From Paracoccaceae bacterium (GTDB lineage Bacteria; Pseudomonadota; Alphaproteobacteria; Rhodobacterales; Rhodobacteraceae), in NCBI GenBank assembly GCA_003354145.1, contig PIVL01000008.1, forward strand, positions 1-38,164: a stretch of DNA of 38,164 nt, in the 5' to 3' direction. This document shows, piece after piece, positions 1-8,057 of the stretch. The translations under genes and the position numbers were made by a program. Each line of letters opens with the position of its first letter. The first letter of the stretch is position 1. Below the pieces are notes generated by a model, which had not been told where the DNA came from, searched no databases, and saw only the letters and a program-made list of their open reading frames with translations.

Positions 1-508
1 CCTCGTCGCCCATGCCCCAGTCAAAGGCCCGATTGTCAGGCGCTTCGGGATGGATCAGCTCACCGCCCACAGCCAAATCGACCTTTACAGGCAAATCATC
101 AATATCCAGCATGATCATGTCAGCTGCATCTCGTGCCTGATCCATGCTGTCGGCCACAATCATCGCCACTGCTTCGCCAACAAAACGCACCCGTGCTTTG
201 GCCAGCAAAGGCCGTTCTGGTGCAGCCCCCATAGTGCCATCGCGATTTGGCATTGTGGTTGCGGTCATGGCTATGTTCAATCCCGCCGCCTCAAGGTCCT
301 CAGCGGTCAAAACCAGATGCACCCCGTCCGCAGCGCGAGCATCTGTCAGAGCCAACCCCGTGATCTCTCCGTGGGCGACATTTGAGCGTACGAAATAGGC
401 GACCAATGCGCCATCCGGTGCAATATCCTCAAGATAGCGACCCTCACCGGTCAAAAACCGCGTATCTTCAACCCGAATGACTGGCTGACTCTTACCGAAT
501 TTATCCAT
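1..508 (-). CDS. CoxL/xanthine dehydrogenase family molybdopterin subunit, N-terminal part
   Basis: The gene runs off the left edge; about 169 N-terminal residues are visible. The protein starts MDKFGKSQPVIRVEDTRFLTG and continues with GRYLEDI, VAYFVRSNVAHGEI, LTAEDL, and then RPLLAKARVRFVGEAVAMIVAD. This is the a/b hammerhead domain that opens the large subunit of the CO dehydrogenase/xanthine dehydrogenase family. The ATG at 508 is the natural start, since the RLTGxGRY motif lies a normal 15-20 residues in. The molybdenum cofactor domain lies outside the window, so the substrate (CO, a purine, an aldehyde or another small molecule) cannot be read. It is divergent from the DUF819 gene, with two palindromes between them. 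The family call is firm; the substrate is open. Confidence 0.85.
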   Translation of the reverse strand, partial: MDKFGKSQPVIRVEDTRFLTGEGRYLEDIAPDGALVAYFVRSNVAHGEITGLALTDARAADGVHLVLTAEDLEAAGLNIAMTATTMPNRDGTMGAAPERPLLAKARVRFVGEAVAMIVADSMDQARDAADMIMLDIDDLPVKVDLAVGGELIHPEAPDNRAFDWGMGDE

Positions 509-526
509 GTAGGCACCCTGCAATTT

Positions 527-546
527 TAGTGTCAGTCGCGACACTA
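527..546. promoter_or_regulatory. Inverted repeat in front of the CoxL-like gene
   Basis: Arms TAGTGTC (527-533) and GACACTA (540-546) are perfect complements with a 6-base spacer. The repeat lies 19-38 bases upstream of the CoxL-like start codon, a position suited to an operator or a leader hairpin. No regulator can be assigned. Confidence 0.45.
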
Positions 547-579
547 GCCCGACAATTTCCAATGTCCAGACGCAGCGTT

Positions 580-599
580 TTGCAATTTCGAAATTGCAA
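580..599. promoter_or_regulatory. Perfect 20-bp palindrome between divergent genes
   Basis: TTGCAATTTCGAAATTGCAA is its own exact reverse complement. It sits 71 bases upstream of the CoxL-like start and 76 bases upstream of the DUF819 start, almost midway in the 167-base divergent region. That symmetry and placement suggest the operator of a dimeric repressor or activator acting on both genes. The regulator is not identified. Confidence 0.6.
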
Positions 600-675
600 C
601 TGTCCAACGGTGCTTTAATCATCTTAACATGCCCGGAACCCTGCACCGGCCTGTTACGAATTTGGGAGACTATAA

Positions 676-1818
676 ATGGCAGCATCTGCGGCAATCCTGT
701 TTCTAGGCGCTCCTGCGGTGATCCTTTTGCTCGGCCGCCATGTCGAACTGGCGCGAAGATTGGGTACGATCGTATTGTGTTATGCCGCCGGCATGTTGTT
801 GGGATTGTCCGGTCTGTTGCCGGAATCCACTGACACCATTCGCGATTCGGTTACCGAAGCCAGCCTTGGACTTGCGCTGCCACTGTTGCTGTTTTCGGTT
901 GATATGCAGGCATGGCGACATGTGGCGGGGCGCGCAATGGCGTCTATGTTGCTGGCCATAACTGCTGTTGTGTTTGTCGCGACCGTGTTGTTTTACAGCT
1001 TTCAGTCTACGGGTGCGTCAGACTCAGAACATCTGGCCGGAATGGCAGTAGGCATGTACACGGGCGGCATTGCCAACCTTGGAGCGATCAAGCTGGCGTT
1101 GGAGATACCGGACGCGCGGTATTTGCTGTTTGCAACCGTCGATACCTTTGTTGGCGCGCTTTATCTGATGTTCGTGTTGACCCTTGCGCCGCGCATATTT
1201 GGCCGGTTCCTGCAACCGTTCCCAGACCAATACCGCGTCAATGGTACCGTTGCCGACGACACTGATACCTATAGTGACCTGTTGCACCGTGGTTCCTGGT
1301 TTGCCATGTTGATTGCGTTGGTTGCGGCAGGTGCTTGTGTTGGGCTTGCTGTTGCGATTGCTCCGCTGCTGAAATTTTCGTCACCGCAAATCATGGTGAT
1401 CGTGCTTTTGACCAGCCTTGGCCTTCTGGCGTCGTTCATACCTGTGATCCGAAACAACAAAGCCGCGCCAAAAATGGGCATGTATTTGATTTACGTGTTT
1501 TCGTTCTGCGTTGCTGCATCGATGGATCTGAACGCACTTGCCGGAATGGATCTGTCAATCCTGGCATTTGTGGTCGCCGCCACTTTTGGTTCGCTGTCGC
1601 TGCACGCGTTGCTGTGTCGGTTGTTCAGGATTGACGTCGACACCTTTATCATCACATCCGTGGCGGCACTGATGTCCCCGGCATTTGTGCCAATGGTGGC
1701 GCGCAATCTGGGCAATCCGGCGATTCTGATGTCAGGCATGGCGACCGGAATTCTGGGCTTTGCTATTGGTAATTACCTTGGCATATCAGTGGCCTTGCTG
1801 CTCGCCTCTGGAGGATAA
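676..1818 (+). CDS. DUF819 family integral membrane protein
   Basis: A 380-residue, very hydrophobic protein with about ten predicted membrane segments spread over its whole length. It resembles the DUF819 (YjcL-like) family in length and in segments such as GMYTGGIANLGAIKLAL (about residues 122-138) and the glycine/proline-rich final helices. GGGAG six bases before the ATG supports this start. The stop is followed after 3 bases by the PLP enzyme gene, so the two are almost certainly co-transcribed. Transport of a small solute related to the decarboxylase is a reasonable inference, but no substrate is known for the family here. The DUF819 assignment was made by eye. Confidence 0.75.
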   Translation: MAASAAILFLGAPAVILLLGRHVELARRLGTIVLCYAAGMLLGLSGLLPESTDTIRDSVTEASLGLALPLLLFSVDMQAWRHVAGRAMASMLLAITAVVFVATVLFYSFQSTGASDSEHLAGMAVGMYTGGIANLGAIKLALEIPDARYLLFATVDTFVGALYLMFVLTLAPRIFGRFLQPFPDQYRVNGTVADDTDTYSDLLHRGSWFAMLIALVAAGACVGLAVAIAPLLKFSSPQIMVIVLLTSLGLLASFIPVIRNNKAAPKMGMYLIYVFSFCVAASMDLNALAGMDLSILAFVVAATFGSLSLHALLCRLFRIDVDTFIITSVAALMSPAFVPMVARNLGNPAILMSGMATGILGFAIGNYLGISVALLLASGG

Positions 1819-1821
1819 CAA

Positions 1822-3243
1822 ATGACCCATCAACACCTGCCAGAAACTGGCCGCGCCCCTGATGAAGTGCTTGGGGATCTCAAGAAATTCGCCAGCGACG
1901 ATCCTGATTACAAAGATGGCCGCATCTGGAGCCTCGTCTATCATATCAACGAAGCCCATGACGATTTCGCCGCTGCCGCTTACCGGCAATATTCTTCAGC
2001 CAATGGCTTGAACCCGGCTGCGTTTCAAAGCCTGAAGCGCATGGAAAGCGAGATCATTTCGATGGTCGCGGGCCTGCTGCATGGCGGGCCGGATACCTGT
2101 GGCGTGGTGACAGCCGGCGGGACAGAAAGCTGCCTGATGGCGGTAAAGGCCTATCGCGATCTGGCGCGCAAAAAGCGCCATGTAACCCGGCCAAATATGA
2201 TCATCCCAGCCACGGCGCATGTGGCTTGGTTCAAGGCCGCCAGATATTTCGACGTCCGCGCGCGATTGTTGCCGATGGACAAAGACCTGAACACCGATAT
2301 TCGCAAACTGAAACGGATGATCAACCAGAACACGGTGATGGTCCTTGGTTCCGCACCCGAATACCCGCACGGCACTATTGATCCAATTGCCAAGATGGGC
2401 GCCTTGGCAGCCGCACGCGATGTGCCAATGCACGTGGATGCCTGCGTTGGTGGCTTTATCCTGCCGTTTATGGAGATGAACGGAACGGAATTCCCCGATT
2501 GGGATTTCCGAGTGCCGGGCGTCACATCAATCTCAGCAGATCTACACAAATACGGCTATACCGCCAAAGGTGCCTCAACCATTTTATATCGCAATCTTGA
2601 TCTTTTGAAATCGCAGATGTTTGTCTATCAAGACTGGCCGGGCGGTGTATTTGCTTCTCCTGCTTTGCTTGGAACGCGGCCCGGTGGAGCCTATGCTGCT
2701 GCGTGGGCGGTGTTGCAAAAGGTCGGCATTGACGGCTATCGCGCCCTGGCAGCGCAGACGAGCGAAGCGGTGGATATTCTGAAAGCTGGAATTGGCGACA
2801 TCGAAGGGCTACATGTTTTGGGCCAGCCTCAGGGACCCTTGCTTGCGTACGGCTCCACCGACAGCAAAGTTAACATTTTCGCCGTGGCGGACCAGCTTGA
2901 GAAAAAGGGCTGGGGCGTGAACCGGGTGCAGAACCCCAACGGGATTCACGCGATGGTAACAGCGCAGCACTTGGCTGTTGCCAAACAATATCTCGTTGAT
3001 CTGGCCGAGTCGGTACAAACCGTGCGCGCCAATCCCGAACTTGCCAAAACCGGCGGCGCTGCGACCTATGGGATGATGGCCCATGTCCCGTTGCGCGGCA
3101 TGGTCAAAAGCAAAGTGTTGGATGTGTTCGCAGAAATGTACCGCGCAGGGGGTGGGCAATTGCATCTTGAAGAAGACAAGAATCCACCATTGCCCGAACG
3201 GCTGATGGCGAAATACGTGCAGTGGCGCGCGAAACGCGGTTAG
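1822..3243 (+). CDS. PLP-dependent decarboxylase/lyase (group II decarboxylase, sphingosine-1-phosphate lyase-like)
   Basis: A 473-residue fold-type I PLP enzyme. Visible landmarks are TAGGTESCLMAVKAYRD (phosphate-binding turn, about residues 96-112), the stacking-histidine region ATAHVAWFKAARYF, HVDACVGGFILPF (the Asp that pairs with the pyridine nitrogen, about 205-217) and SADLHKYGYTAKGAS, where the Lys after LH is the PLP Schiff-base lysine (about residue 241). The pattern matches the glutamate/tyrosine decarboxylase and sphinganine-1-phosphate aldolase superfamily. An aspartate or other amino-acid decarboxylase is equally possible. The start lies 3 bases after the DUF819 gene, and the upstream gene ends in a purine-rich GGAGGATAA that can serve as its ribosome binding site. 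Confidence 0.82.
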   Translation: MTHQHLPETGRAPDEVLGDLKKFASDDPDYKDGRIWSLVYHINEAHDDFAAAAYRQYSSANGLNPAAFQSLKRMESEIISMVAGLLHGGPDTCGVVTAGGTESCLMAVKAYRDLARKKRHVTRPNMIIPATAHVAWFKAARYFDVRARLLPMDKDLNTDIRKLKRMINQNTVMVLGSAPEYPHGTIDPIAKMGALAAARDVPMHVDACVGGFILPFMEMNGTEFPDWDFRVPGVTSISADLHKYGYTAKGASTILYRNLDLLKSQMFVYQDWPGGVFASPALLGTRPGGAYAAAWAVLQKVGIDGYRALAAQTSEAVDILKAGIGDIEGLHVLGQPQGPLLAYGSTDSKVNIFAVADQLEKKGWGVNRVQNPNGIHAMVTAQHLAVAKQYLVDLAESVQTVRANPELAKTGGAATYGMMAHVPLRGMVKSKVLDVFAEMYRAGGGQLHLEEDKNPPLPERLMAKYVQWRAKRG

Positions 3244-3655
3244 GCCAAACTGCACGATTGCGGCAATGGAAATGGCACATCTGCGCTTCATGGAACTATT
3301 AGTTTCAATCGATATGTGATCTCTCTGAACACTGACGCCTCGCAATCAGAACATTCTTTCTGCTCGAATTCCGCTTTCTTTAGCATAATCTATAAACGGC
3401 TTTTACAACCCTCGCCGCCGGCACTCAGTGCTCGGTTGGAAAAACCTCGTCTCCTTCAAACAGAATGTGGCTTATTTGAGCACACTGAACTGCACGAAGT
3501 TAATCAGAGTTAGAACCGGAACGACACACAACGCTACCGGGTGATTACAGGTCGAAAACCCGCATTTTCCACACATGTTTGTTTACCGTTGGGAAAAAGT
3601 GTTGCTTTTGGTTCACGGCCAGTGCACCTTATCGTCAAGAAACTTTACCGGGGTC
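3244..3655. other. Non-coding stretch upstream of the structured leader
   Basis: No credible coding sequence is seen on either strand. The one small signal is a short palindrome GCACTCAGTGC at 3421-3431, flanked by CCG and CGG, of unknown meaning. I searched by eye for a sigma-54 promoter, which would fit nitrogen control, and did not find correctly spaced GG and GC elements. Confidence 0.5.
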
Positions 3656-3783
3656 GACCGGCAAATCGGTCTGGCCGTACCTGCTTCCACAAGGAAGCAT
3701 AAAGGCTCTGACACCTAATCAGAGCAAGAGGCAATCATCGTGCACCCAAAGGTGCTGCGTGAAGCGTCCGGTATGCATCACGC
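3656..3783 (+). ncRNA. Candidate structured RNA leader of five tandem hairpins before amt
   Basis: Five perfect stems follow each other in 128 bases: GACCG 3656-3660 with CGGTC 3667-3671; GCTTCC 3683-3688 with GGAAGC 3693-3698; GCTCTGA 3705-3711 with TCAGAGC 3719-3725; GCACC 3742-3746 with GGTGC 3751-3755; GCGTGA 3757-3762 with TCACGC 3778-3783. Loops are small, and two are CAAA (3662-3665, if the closing G-U pair forms, and 3747-3750). The array ends about 190 bases before the amt start and is not followed by a T-tract. It could be a riboswitch-like or sRNA element controlling amt, or an independent small RNA. It does not match a family I know; strand and function are inferred. Confidence 0.5.
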
Positions 3784-3971
3784 CAGGAGCAGGAGATTAA
3801 CAACTAGATCAAGCGCGAGCGACAGGGCGCAGATTTTCGTGGCTAATCACGCATAAATTCAGAAGGATGCGGGGCAACGACTATGCGCAAAAGCCGGTTA
3901 ATGCCTCAGCGACATCACAAGTGCGCCTTGTCAAATGAACAACCTATCATAGAAGTCAGGGAGGACTTCCA

Positions 3972-5333
3972 ATGGGTACTAATCTTGACGCACTAACGAC
4001 ATTATTCACCGAGTTTTATTATTGGGTGACTGTCGTATTCATGTTTCTGATCCACGTTGGATTTTGTATGTACGAAGTCGCCGCAAGCCGACGGCGCAAT
4101 CACATTCATACCTTGATGAAGAACATCATGATAATCCCGCTTGTTACGGTTACGTTTTTCTTTTTTGGTTGGTGGATCTATTTTTCGTTTACAAACGGGC
4201 CATACCTCTTTGAAGGCAAAGGCCTTAATTTTGAGGCCGCATCGTTTGCGCGGCCCTGGGATCCGGCTATGGGCACCAATCTGGGCGACCACATAACTGG
4301 TGTGTTCTGGGCGGCGTTCTTGCTGTTTTCATGGACAGCAGCATCAATTGTGTCGGGTTCGGTGATAGAGCGCATACAGTCCGGTGCCTTCTGGGTGCTG
4401 GCCGTGGTTATCGGGTCTTTTGCCTGGATCATTGATGCATCTTGGGGCTGGCATTGGGATGGTTGGATGGTCAAAGTGCTGGGCTATCATGACGCCTATG
4501 CATCCGGGGTGATCCACGCGATTGCTGGTGGCTTTGCGCTGGGGGTTCTTATGGTCCTTGGGCCAAGGCTGGGCAAATTCCGTTCCGATGGTACCCCGCG
4601 CGATATTCCACCACACAACCCGTGGCTGGTAACGTTGGGTCTGTTCATGATCTATACGGGCTTTTGGGGCTTTTATGCCGCTTGTAACGTGCCGATCATT
4701 TCACCCGAAGTGATCGATGGGCAAATTACCGGCGCAACATGGACAGCGACCAATATCTATCTGGCACCGACAACCCTGTCAGCGATCACGTTCAATTTCC
4801 TGATGTCATTATCGGGTGGCCTGATGGCGGCTTACGTCGTCTCAAAAGGCGATGCATTCTGGACATTTTCGGGCGGTTTGGCCGGTATCATTACTGCCTC
4901 GGCAGGCAATGACCTCTACCATCCGATTCAAGCAATGTTCATTGCCGCCTTTGGTGCATGGGCCGCTTACAAGTTGCATTACTGGGTCGAGCGCAAGTTC
5001 AAGATAGATGATGCGGTTGGTGCGGTTGCGGTGCACGGCTACGCAGGAGTTATCGGTCTGTTAATCTGCGGATTTATGCTCTGGGGTCAGCCCTCGTCGC
5101 CCTACGAAGGGTACGCGGCCATTAATCCGCTGGGCATGCTGATCGGAGCAATTATTATGTTCGGTGTGCTTGGTTTCCTGCCTGGCTATATCGTCGCCAA
5201 GATCCTCAATGGTATGGGCGTGCTACGCGTCCCGGCCAAGGTGGAACTGGAAGGGCTCGATTTCGAATCCGACCAGGCCTACCGCGAGGCGATTGCCGAT
5301 GTGGTATCCGCTGAACACGCGCTTGTGAAGTAA
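3972..5333 (+). CDS. amt: Ammonium/methylammonium transporter (Amt family)
   Basis: A 453-residue membrane protein with about eleven helices. Hallmarks of Amt pores are kept: D-x7-H in DAYASGVIH (counterpart of E. coli Asp160 and His168) and the second pore histidine in VAVHGYAGVIGLL (His318 counterpart). It is diverged from AmtB, with an N-terminal segment MYEVAASRRRNH and an unusual DASWGWHWDGW stretch. GGGAGG eight bases before the ATG supports the start. It lies just upstream of the N-methylglutamate and gamma-glutamylmethylamide genes, so uptake of methylammonium or recapture of ammonia released by Mgs is a likely job. No adjacent glnK is present. A small one-helix protein follows after 22 bases. 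Confidence 0.88.
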   Translation: MGTNLDALTTLFTEFYYWVTVVFMFLIHVGFCMYEVAASRRRNHIHTLMKNIMIIPLVTVTFFFFGWWIYFSFTNGPYLFEGKGLNFEAASFARPWDPAMGTNLGDHITGVFWAAFLLFSWTAASIVSGSVIERIQSGAFWVLAVVIGSFAWIIDASWGWHWDGWMVKVLGYHDAYASGVIHAIAGGFALGVLMVLGPRLGKFRSDGTPRDIPPHNPWLVTLGLFMIYTGFWGFYAACNVPIISPEVIDGQITGATWTATNIYLAPTTLSAITFNFLMSLSGGLMAAYVVSKGDAFWTFSGGLAGIITASAGNDLYHPIQAMFIAAFGAWAAYKLHYWVERKFKIDDAVGAVAVHGYAGVIGLLICGFMLWGQPSSPYEGYAAINPLGMLIGAIIMFGVLGFLPGYIVAKILNGMGVLRVPAKVELEGLDFESDQAYREAIADVVSAEHALVK

Positions 5334-5355
5334 CGTAACAAAAAGGAGAAAAGCC

Positions 5356-5574
5356 ATGTCTACCAATGGAATGTCCGATTGGGCTGTCGATCTGGCCAAC
5401 GTTGCCAATATCTACCCCTTCCCGGGAACAGAATTCTTGCTGTTCCTGGCCGGGCTTGCGTTTTGGATCATCTGGCATGTGCTGCAGTTCCGAGCTGAAA
5501 AGACGGAACTGCGTCACGAGATGGACGCGGACGAGACCGGCGACAAGGCACGGAAAGCGATTAGTCGATACTGA
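5356..5574 (+). CDS. Small single-helix membrane protein downstream of amt
   Basis: A 72-residue protein with one hydrophobic segment at about residues 26-44 (EFLLFLAGLAFWIIWHVLQ), a short N-terminal part and a charged C-terminal tail rich in Glu, Asp, Arg and Lys. AAAGGAG before the ATG is a strong ribosome binding site, and the gene is followed within 30 bases by a strong terminator, so it is the last gene of an amt transcript. I do not recognise a family. Co-transcription suggests an accessory subunit or regulator of the transporter; this is inference. Confidence 0.72.
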   Translation: MSTNGMSDWAVDLANVANIYPFPGTEFLLFLAGLAFWIIWHVLQFRAEKTELRHEMDADETGDKARKAISRY

Positions 5575-5600
5575 TCCTCTCGAACCTGCAAGACTGCGCA

Positions 5601-5640
5601 ACGCCGGTCCGAGAGTTTGGACCGGCGTTTTGCTTTTCTT
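5601..5640 (+). terminator. Rho-independent terminator after amt operon
   Basis: A perfect 10-bp stem, ACGCCGGTCC (5601-5610) with GGACCGGCGT (5619-5628), has an 8-base loop and a T-rich tail (TTTGCTTTTCTT). It closes the amt plus small-protein transcript and separates it from the regulator gene. Confidence 0.9.
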
Positions 5641-5690
5641 CCTGACCTCAAGGCTCTAAGGTGATCTGCCTGCAATGATCTGAGGACAAT

Positions 5691-6350
5691 ATGGTAAAGC
5701 TCGACAAGCAGGGGCTGAAAGACAAGGCTGCCGCCCCGGTTCTGGTACAGGATCCGCACGTCGCGGCGCGCTCTAAGCGTAAACCGCTGGAGGTATCCAT
5801 TGGTCAAGAGGTCCGTCGATTGCGCGAACGACTTGGGTTAACAATCGCCAAGTTGGCCAAAGCCGCAGACATGTCTAGCGGCATGTTGTCCAAGATTGAA
5901 AACGGTTCTACTTCGCCATCGTTGGCCTCGTTGCTGGGTCTTTCGCAAGCTCTAAATGTGCCAGTCAGTGCGCTGTTCAGACAATTTGAGAAAAGTGGTG
6001 CAGCCACATTCGTTAAAGCTGGCGAGGGGTTAGAAATTGAACGGCGCGGCACAAGAGCCGGTCATCAGTATCTGCTTCTGGGCCACGCCCCGGATGGTGA
6101 CCTGATTGTCGAGCCCTATTTGATCACTTTGCAGGATTCGTCGGATGTTTTTCCAGTATTCCAGCATGATGGACTGGAATTCATTTATGTTTTTGAAGGC
6201 GAAATGGTCTACCGCCACGGTGAAAACACCTATCCGATGAAAGTAGGCGATTCGCTATTTTTCGACGCGACAACGCCCCACGGCCCGCAAGAAATGATCA
6301 AGCTACCAATTCGCTTTTTATCCGTCATCTCTTATCCACGTGAGACCTGA
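5691..6350 (+). CDS. XRE-family regulator with C-terminal cupin domain
   Basis: A 219-residue transcription regulator. The N-terminal helix-turn-helix is at about residues 37-92 (IGQEVRRLRERLGLTIAKLA, then MSSGMLSKIENGSTSPSLASLLGLSQALNVPVSALF). The cupin domain is at about 125-215 (HDGLEFIYVFEGEMVYRHGE, DSLFFDATTPHGP) and probably senses a small ligand. This PuuR-like architecture is common beside amine and amino-acid catabolic genes. It sits between the amt transcript and the mgs-gmaS operon in the same direction, so control of either or both by methylamine or a gamma-glutamyl intermediate is likely. A lysine-rich N-terminal extension of about 35 residues precedes the HTH, and a later start is possible. 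Confidence 0.85.
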   Translation: MVKLDKQGLKDKAAAPVLVQDPHVAARSKRKPLEVSIGQEVRRLRERLGLTIAKLAKAADMSSGMLSKIENGSTSPSLASLLGLSQALNVPVSALFRQFEKSGAATFVKAGEGLEIERRGTRAGHQYLLLGHAPDGDLIVEPYLITLQDSSDVFPVFQHDGLEFIYVFEGEMVYRHGENTYPMKVGDSLFFDATTPHGPQEMIKLPIRFLSVISYPRET

Positions 6351-6398
6351 GCCGAGCACGATGCATGTTTCCTGGTATGAAATTAAACTTCACGACAG

Positions 6399-6427
6399 TT
6401 GAACAGCTATGGGCCGTCTGCTAGGAT
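6399..6427 (+). promoter_or_regulatory. Predicted sigma-70-type promoter of the mgs-gmaS operon
   Basis: A -35 box TTGAAC (6399-6404) and a -10 box TAGGAT (6422-6427) are separated by exactly 17 bases and end about 38 bases before the mgsA start codon. The spacing is ideal and the boxes match housekeeping consensus well. Confidence 0.45.
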
Positions 6428-6465
6428 GCAAAGGAGAATGAAACGAACCAAAAAAGGGTTGCCTC

Positions 6466-7368
6466 ATGTGTGGTATTGTCGGGCTTTACCTCAAGAACAC
6501 GGATTTGCGACCACAGCTTGGGGCGTTGTTCGAACCAATGCTGGTGGAAATGACCGACCGAGGCCCGGATTCGGCAGGCTTTGCGATTTATCGCAATACG
6601 GTAGAGCAGGCCCAGACCAAATTCACACTGGCCTGTAACGATCCGGACAACCAATGGAAATCCATTGATACGGATATGGAATCTGCCCTTGAGTGCAATG
6701 TTACTGTTCAGATACTGGGCGATCACGCGATTCTGGTGACTGATGCCGACGCCGACGGTGTACAAAACTGGCTGCGCGAAAACCGGCCGGAAATCCGTAT
6801 TGTCGGGTCCGGGCGCAGCATCGAGATATTCAAACAGACGGGTTTGCCGCAGGACGTGGCAGATCAGTTTGATCTGGCGAAAGCGCAGGGCAGTCACGCC
6901 ATAGGCCACACCCGCATGGCAACCGAAAGTGCTGTGACCACCGCTGGGTCACACCCTTTTGCTACCGGTCTTGATTTGTGTCTGGTGCACAACGGCTCGT
7001 TGTCCAACCACAACCGCCTCCGCCGCAAACTTGAGCGGAAAGGCATTGTTTTCCAAACGGAAAACGATACCGAAGTTGCGGCCGGCTATATGACTAGCAA
7101 GCTGGCACAGGGCGAGACACTTATCCAAACCCTAGAGGCAGCGCGAAAAGATTTGGACGGATTTTATACGTTTTGCATCGGTACGGCTGAAGGCTTTGCA
7201 GTTATGCGCGACCCGATTGCCTGCAAGCACGCAGTGATGGCTGAAACCGATGACTGGGTCGCCATGGCCACTGAGTACCGCGCCATCGCCCATCTGCCCG
7301 GTGCCGACACTGCCCGCATCTGGGAACCAGAACCGGACCGAATTTATACTTGGGGTCACGTGCAATGA
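6466..7368 (+). CDS. mgsA: N-methylglutamate synthase subunit A (class II glutamine amidotransferase, GlxB-like)
   Basis: A 300-residue protein that starts MCGIVGLY, so the Ntn-type nucleophile Cys2 is present after Met removal. Other class-II amidotransferase landmarks are RGPDSAGFAIY (about 32-42), GHTRMATES (about 147-155) and HNGSLSNHNRLRRKLE (about 177-192). It is only the amidotransferase part of a glutamate synthase, encoded as a separate subunit. In the monomethylamine pathway of roseobacters, MgsABC makes N-methylglutamate from the glutamyl donor and methylamine. It is the first gene of mgsABC-gmaS, and its TGA overlaps the ATG of mgsB. The family is firm; the Mgs role rests on gmaS and TMAO neighbours. 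Confidence 0.85.
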   Translation: MCGIVGLYLKNTDLRPQLGALFEPMLVEMTDRGPDSAGFAIYRNTVEQAQTKFTLACNDPDNQWKSIDTDMESALECNVTVQILGDHAILVTDADADGVQNWLRENRPEIRIVGSGRSIEIFKQTGLPQDVADQFDLAKAQGSHAIGHTRMATESAVTTAGSHPFATGLDLCLVHNGSLSNHNRLRRKLERKGIVFQTENDTEVAAGYMTSKLAQGETLIQTLEAARKDLDGFYTFCIGTAEGFAVMRDPIACKHAVMAETDDWVAMATEYRAIAHLPGADTARIWEPEPDRIYTWGHVQ

Positions 7369-8048
7369 GCGGCAATAATCTTGACCTGAAAGCGCTTGGT
7401 GTTCGGGGTGTCAATGCCGCCCTTTATGCGTTGCCAGAAGGCTCTAACGAGGTCGAATGGGTGATCGACAATCCCAGAGGACTGCATTCAATCGCCTGCG
7501 GATTGGACGCGCCGATCAGTGTCACGGTAAATGGCCATGCAGGATTTTATTGCGGCGGCATGAACCAGAAGGCGGACATCACCATTCGCGGTCACGCCGG
7601 TGTCGGTCTGGCTGAAAACATGATGTCGGGCACTGTCCGGGTCACAGGGAATGCCTCAGAATCCGCCGGGGCAACTGGCTGCGGTGGTTTGCTGGTGATC
7701 GAAGGCGACGCTTCGTCCCGCTGTGGCATCTCGATGAAAGGCATCGACATTGTTGTCGGCGGCTCAATCGGGCATATGTCGGCATTCATGGCGCAAGCCG
7801 GGCATTTGGTTGTGTGCGGCGATGCCGGAGACGCCTTGGGCGACTCGATATACGAAGCGATCCTGTTCGTACGCGGTACAGTGGCAAGCCTTGGGGCCGA
7901 TTGCATCGAGAAAGAGATGCGGCCCGAGCATCTGAATAAACTGGCCGAATTGCTAAAGTCCGCCGGAATAGACGCCGAACCTGGTGAATTCCGCCGTTAT
8001 GGCTCGGCGCGTAAGCTGTATAATTTTGACATCGACAACGCATATTGA
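7365..8048 (+). CDS. mgsB: N-methylglutamate synthase subunit B (GXGXG domain, GlxC-like)
   Basis: A 227-residue protein corresponding to the C-terminal beta-helix (GXGXG) domain of glutamate synthase. It has repeated glycine turns such as GHAGFYCGGMNQKADI, GHAGVGLAENMMSG, SAGATGCGGLLVIEGDASS and GGSIGHMSAFMAQAGHLVVCGDAGDALGDSIYEA. The ATG at 7365 overlaps the mgsA stop as ATGA, the classical coupling arrangement, so I prefer it to an in-frame TTG 15 bases upstream. The domain is structural in glutamate synthase. Set 2 carries a longer paralog at 21950-22819. Confidence 0.84.
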   Translation: MSGNNLDLKALGVRGVNAALYALPEGSNEVEWVIDNPRGLHSIACGLDAPISVTVNGHAGFYCGGMNQKADITIRGHAGVGLAENMMSGTVRVTGNASESAGATGCGGLLVIEGDASSRCGISMKGIDIVVGGSIGHMSAFMAQAGHLVVCGDAGDALGDSIYEAILFVRGTVASLGADCIEKEMRPEHLNKLAELLKSAGIDAEPGEFRRYGSARKLYNFDIDNAY

Positions 8049-8057
8049 GGTCGCAAC

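Noticed and set aside
3244-3971. Sigma-54 promoter in front of amt
   Set aside because: TGGCAC near 3270 has no GC element at the required 10-base spacing, and no better site was found.
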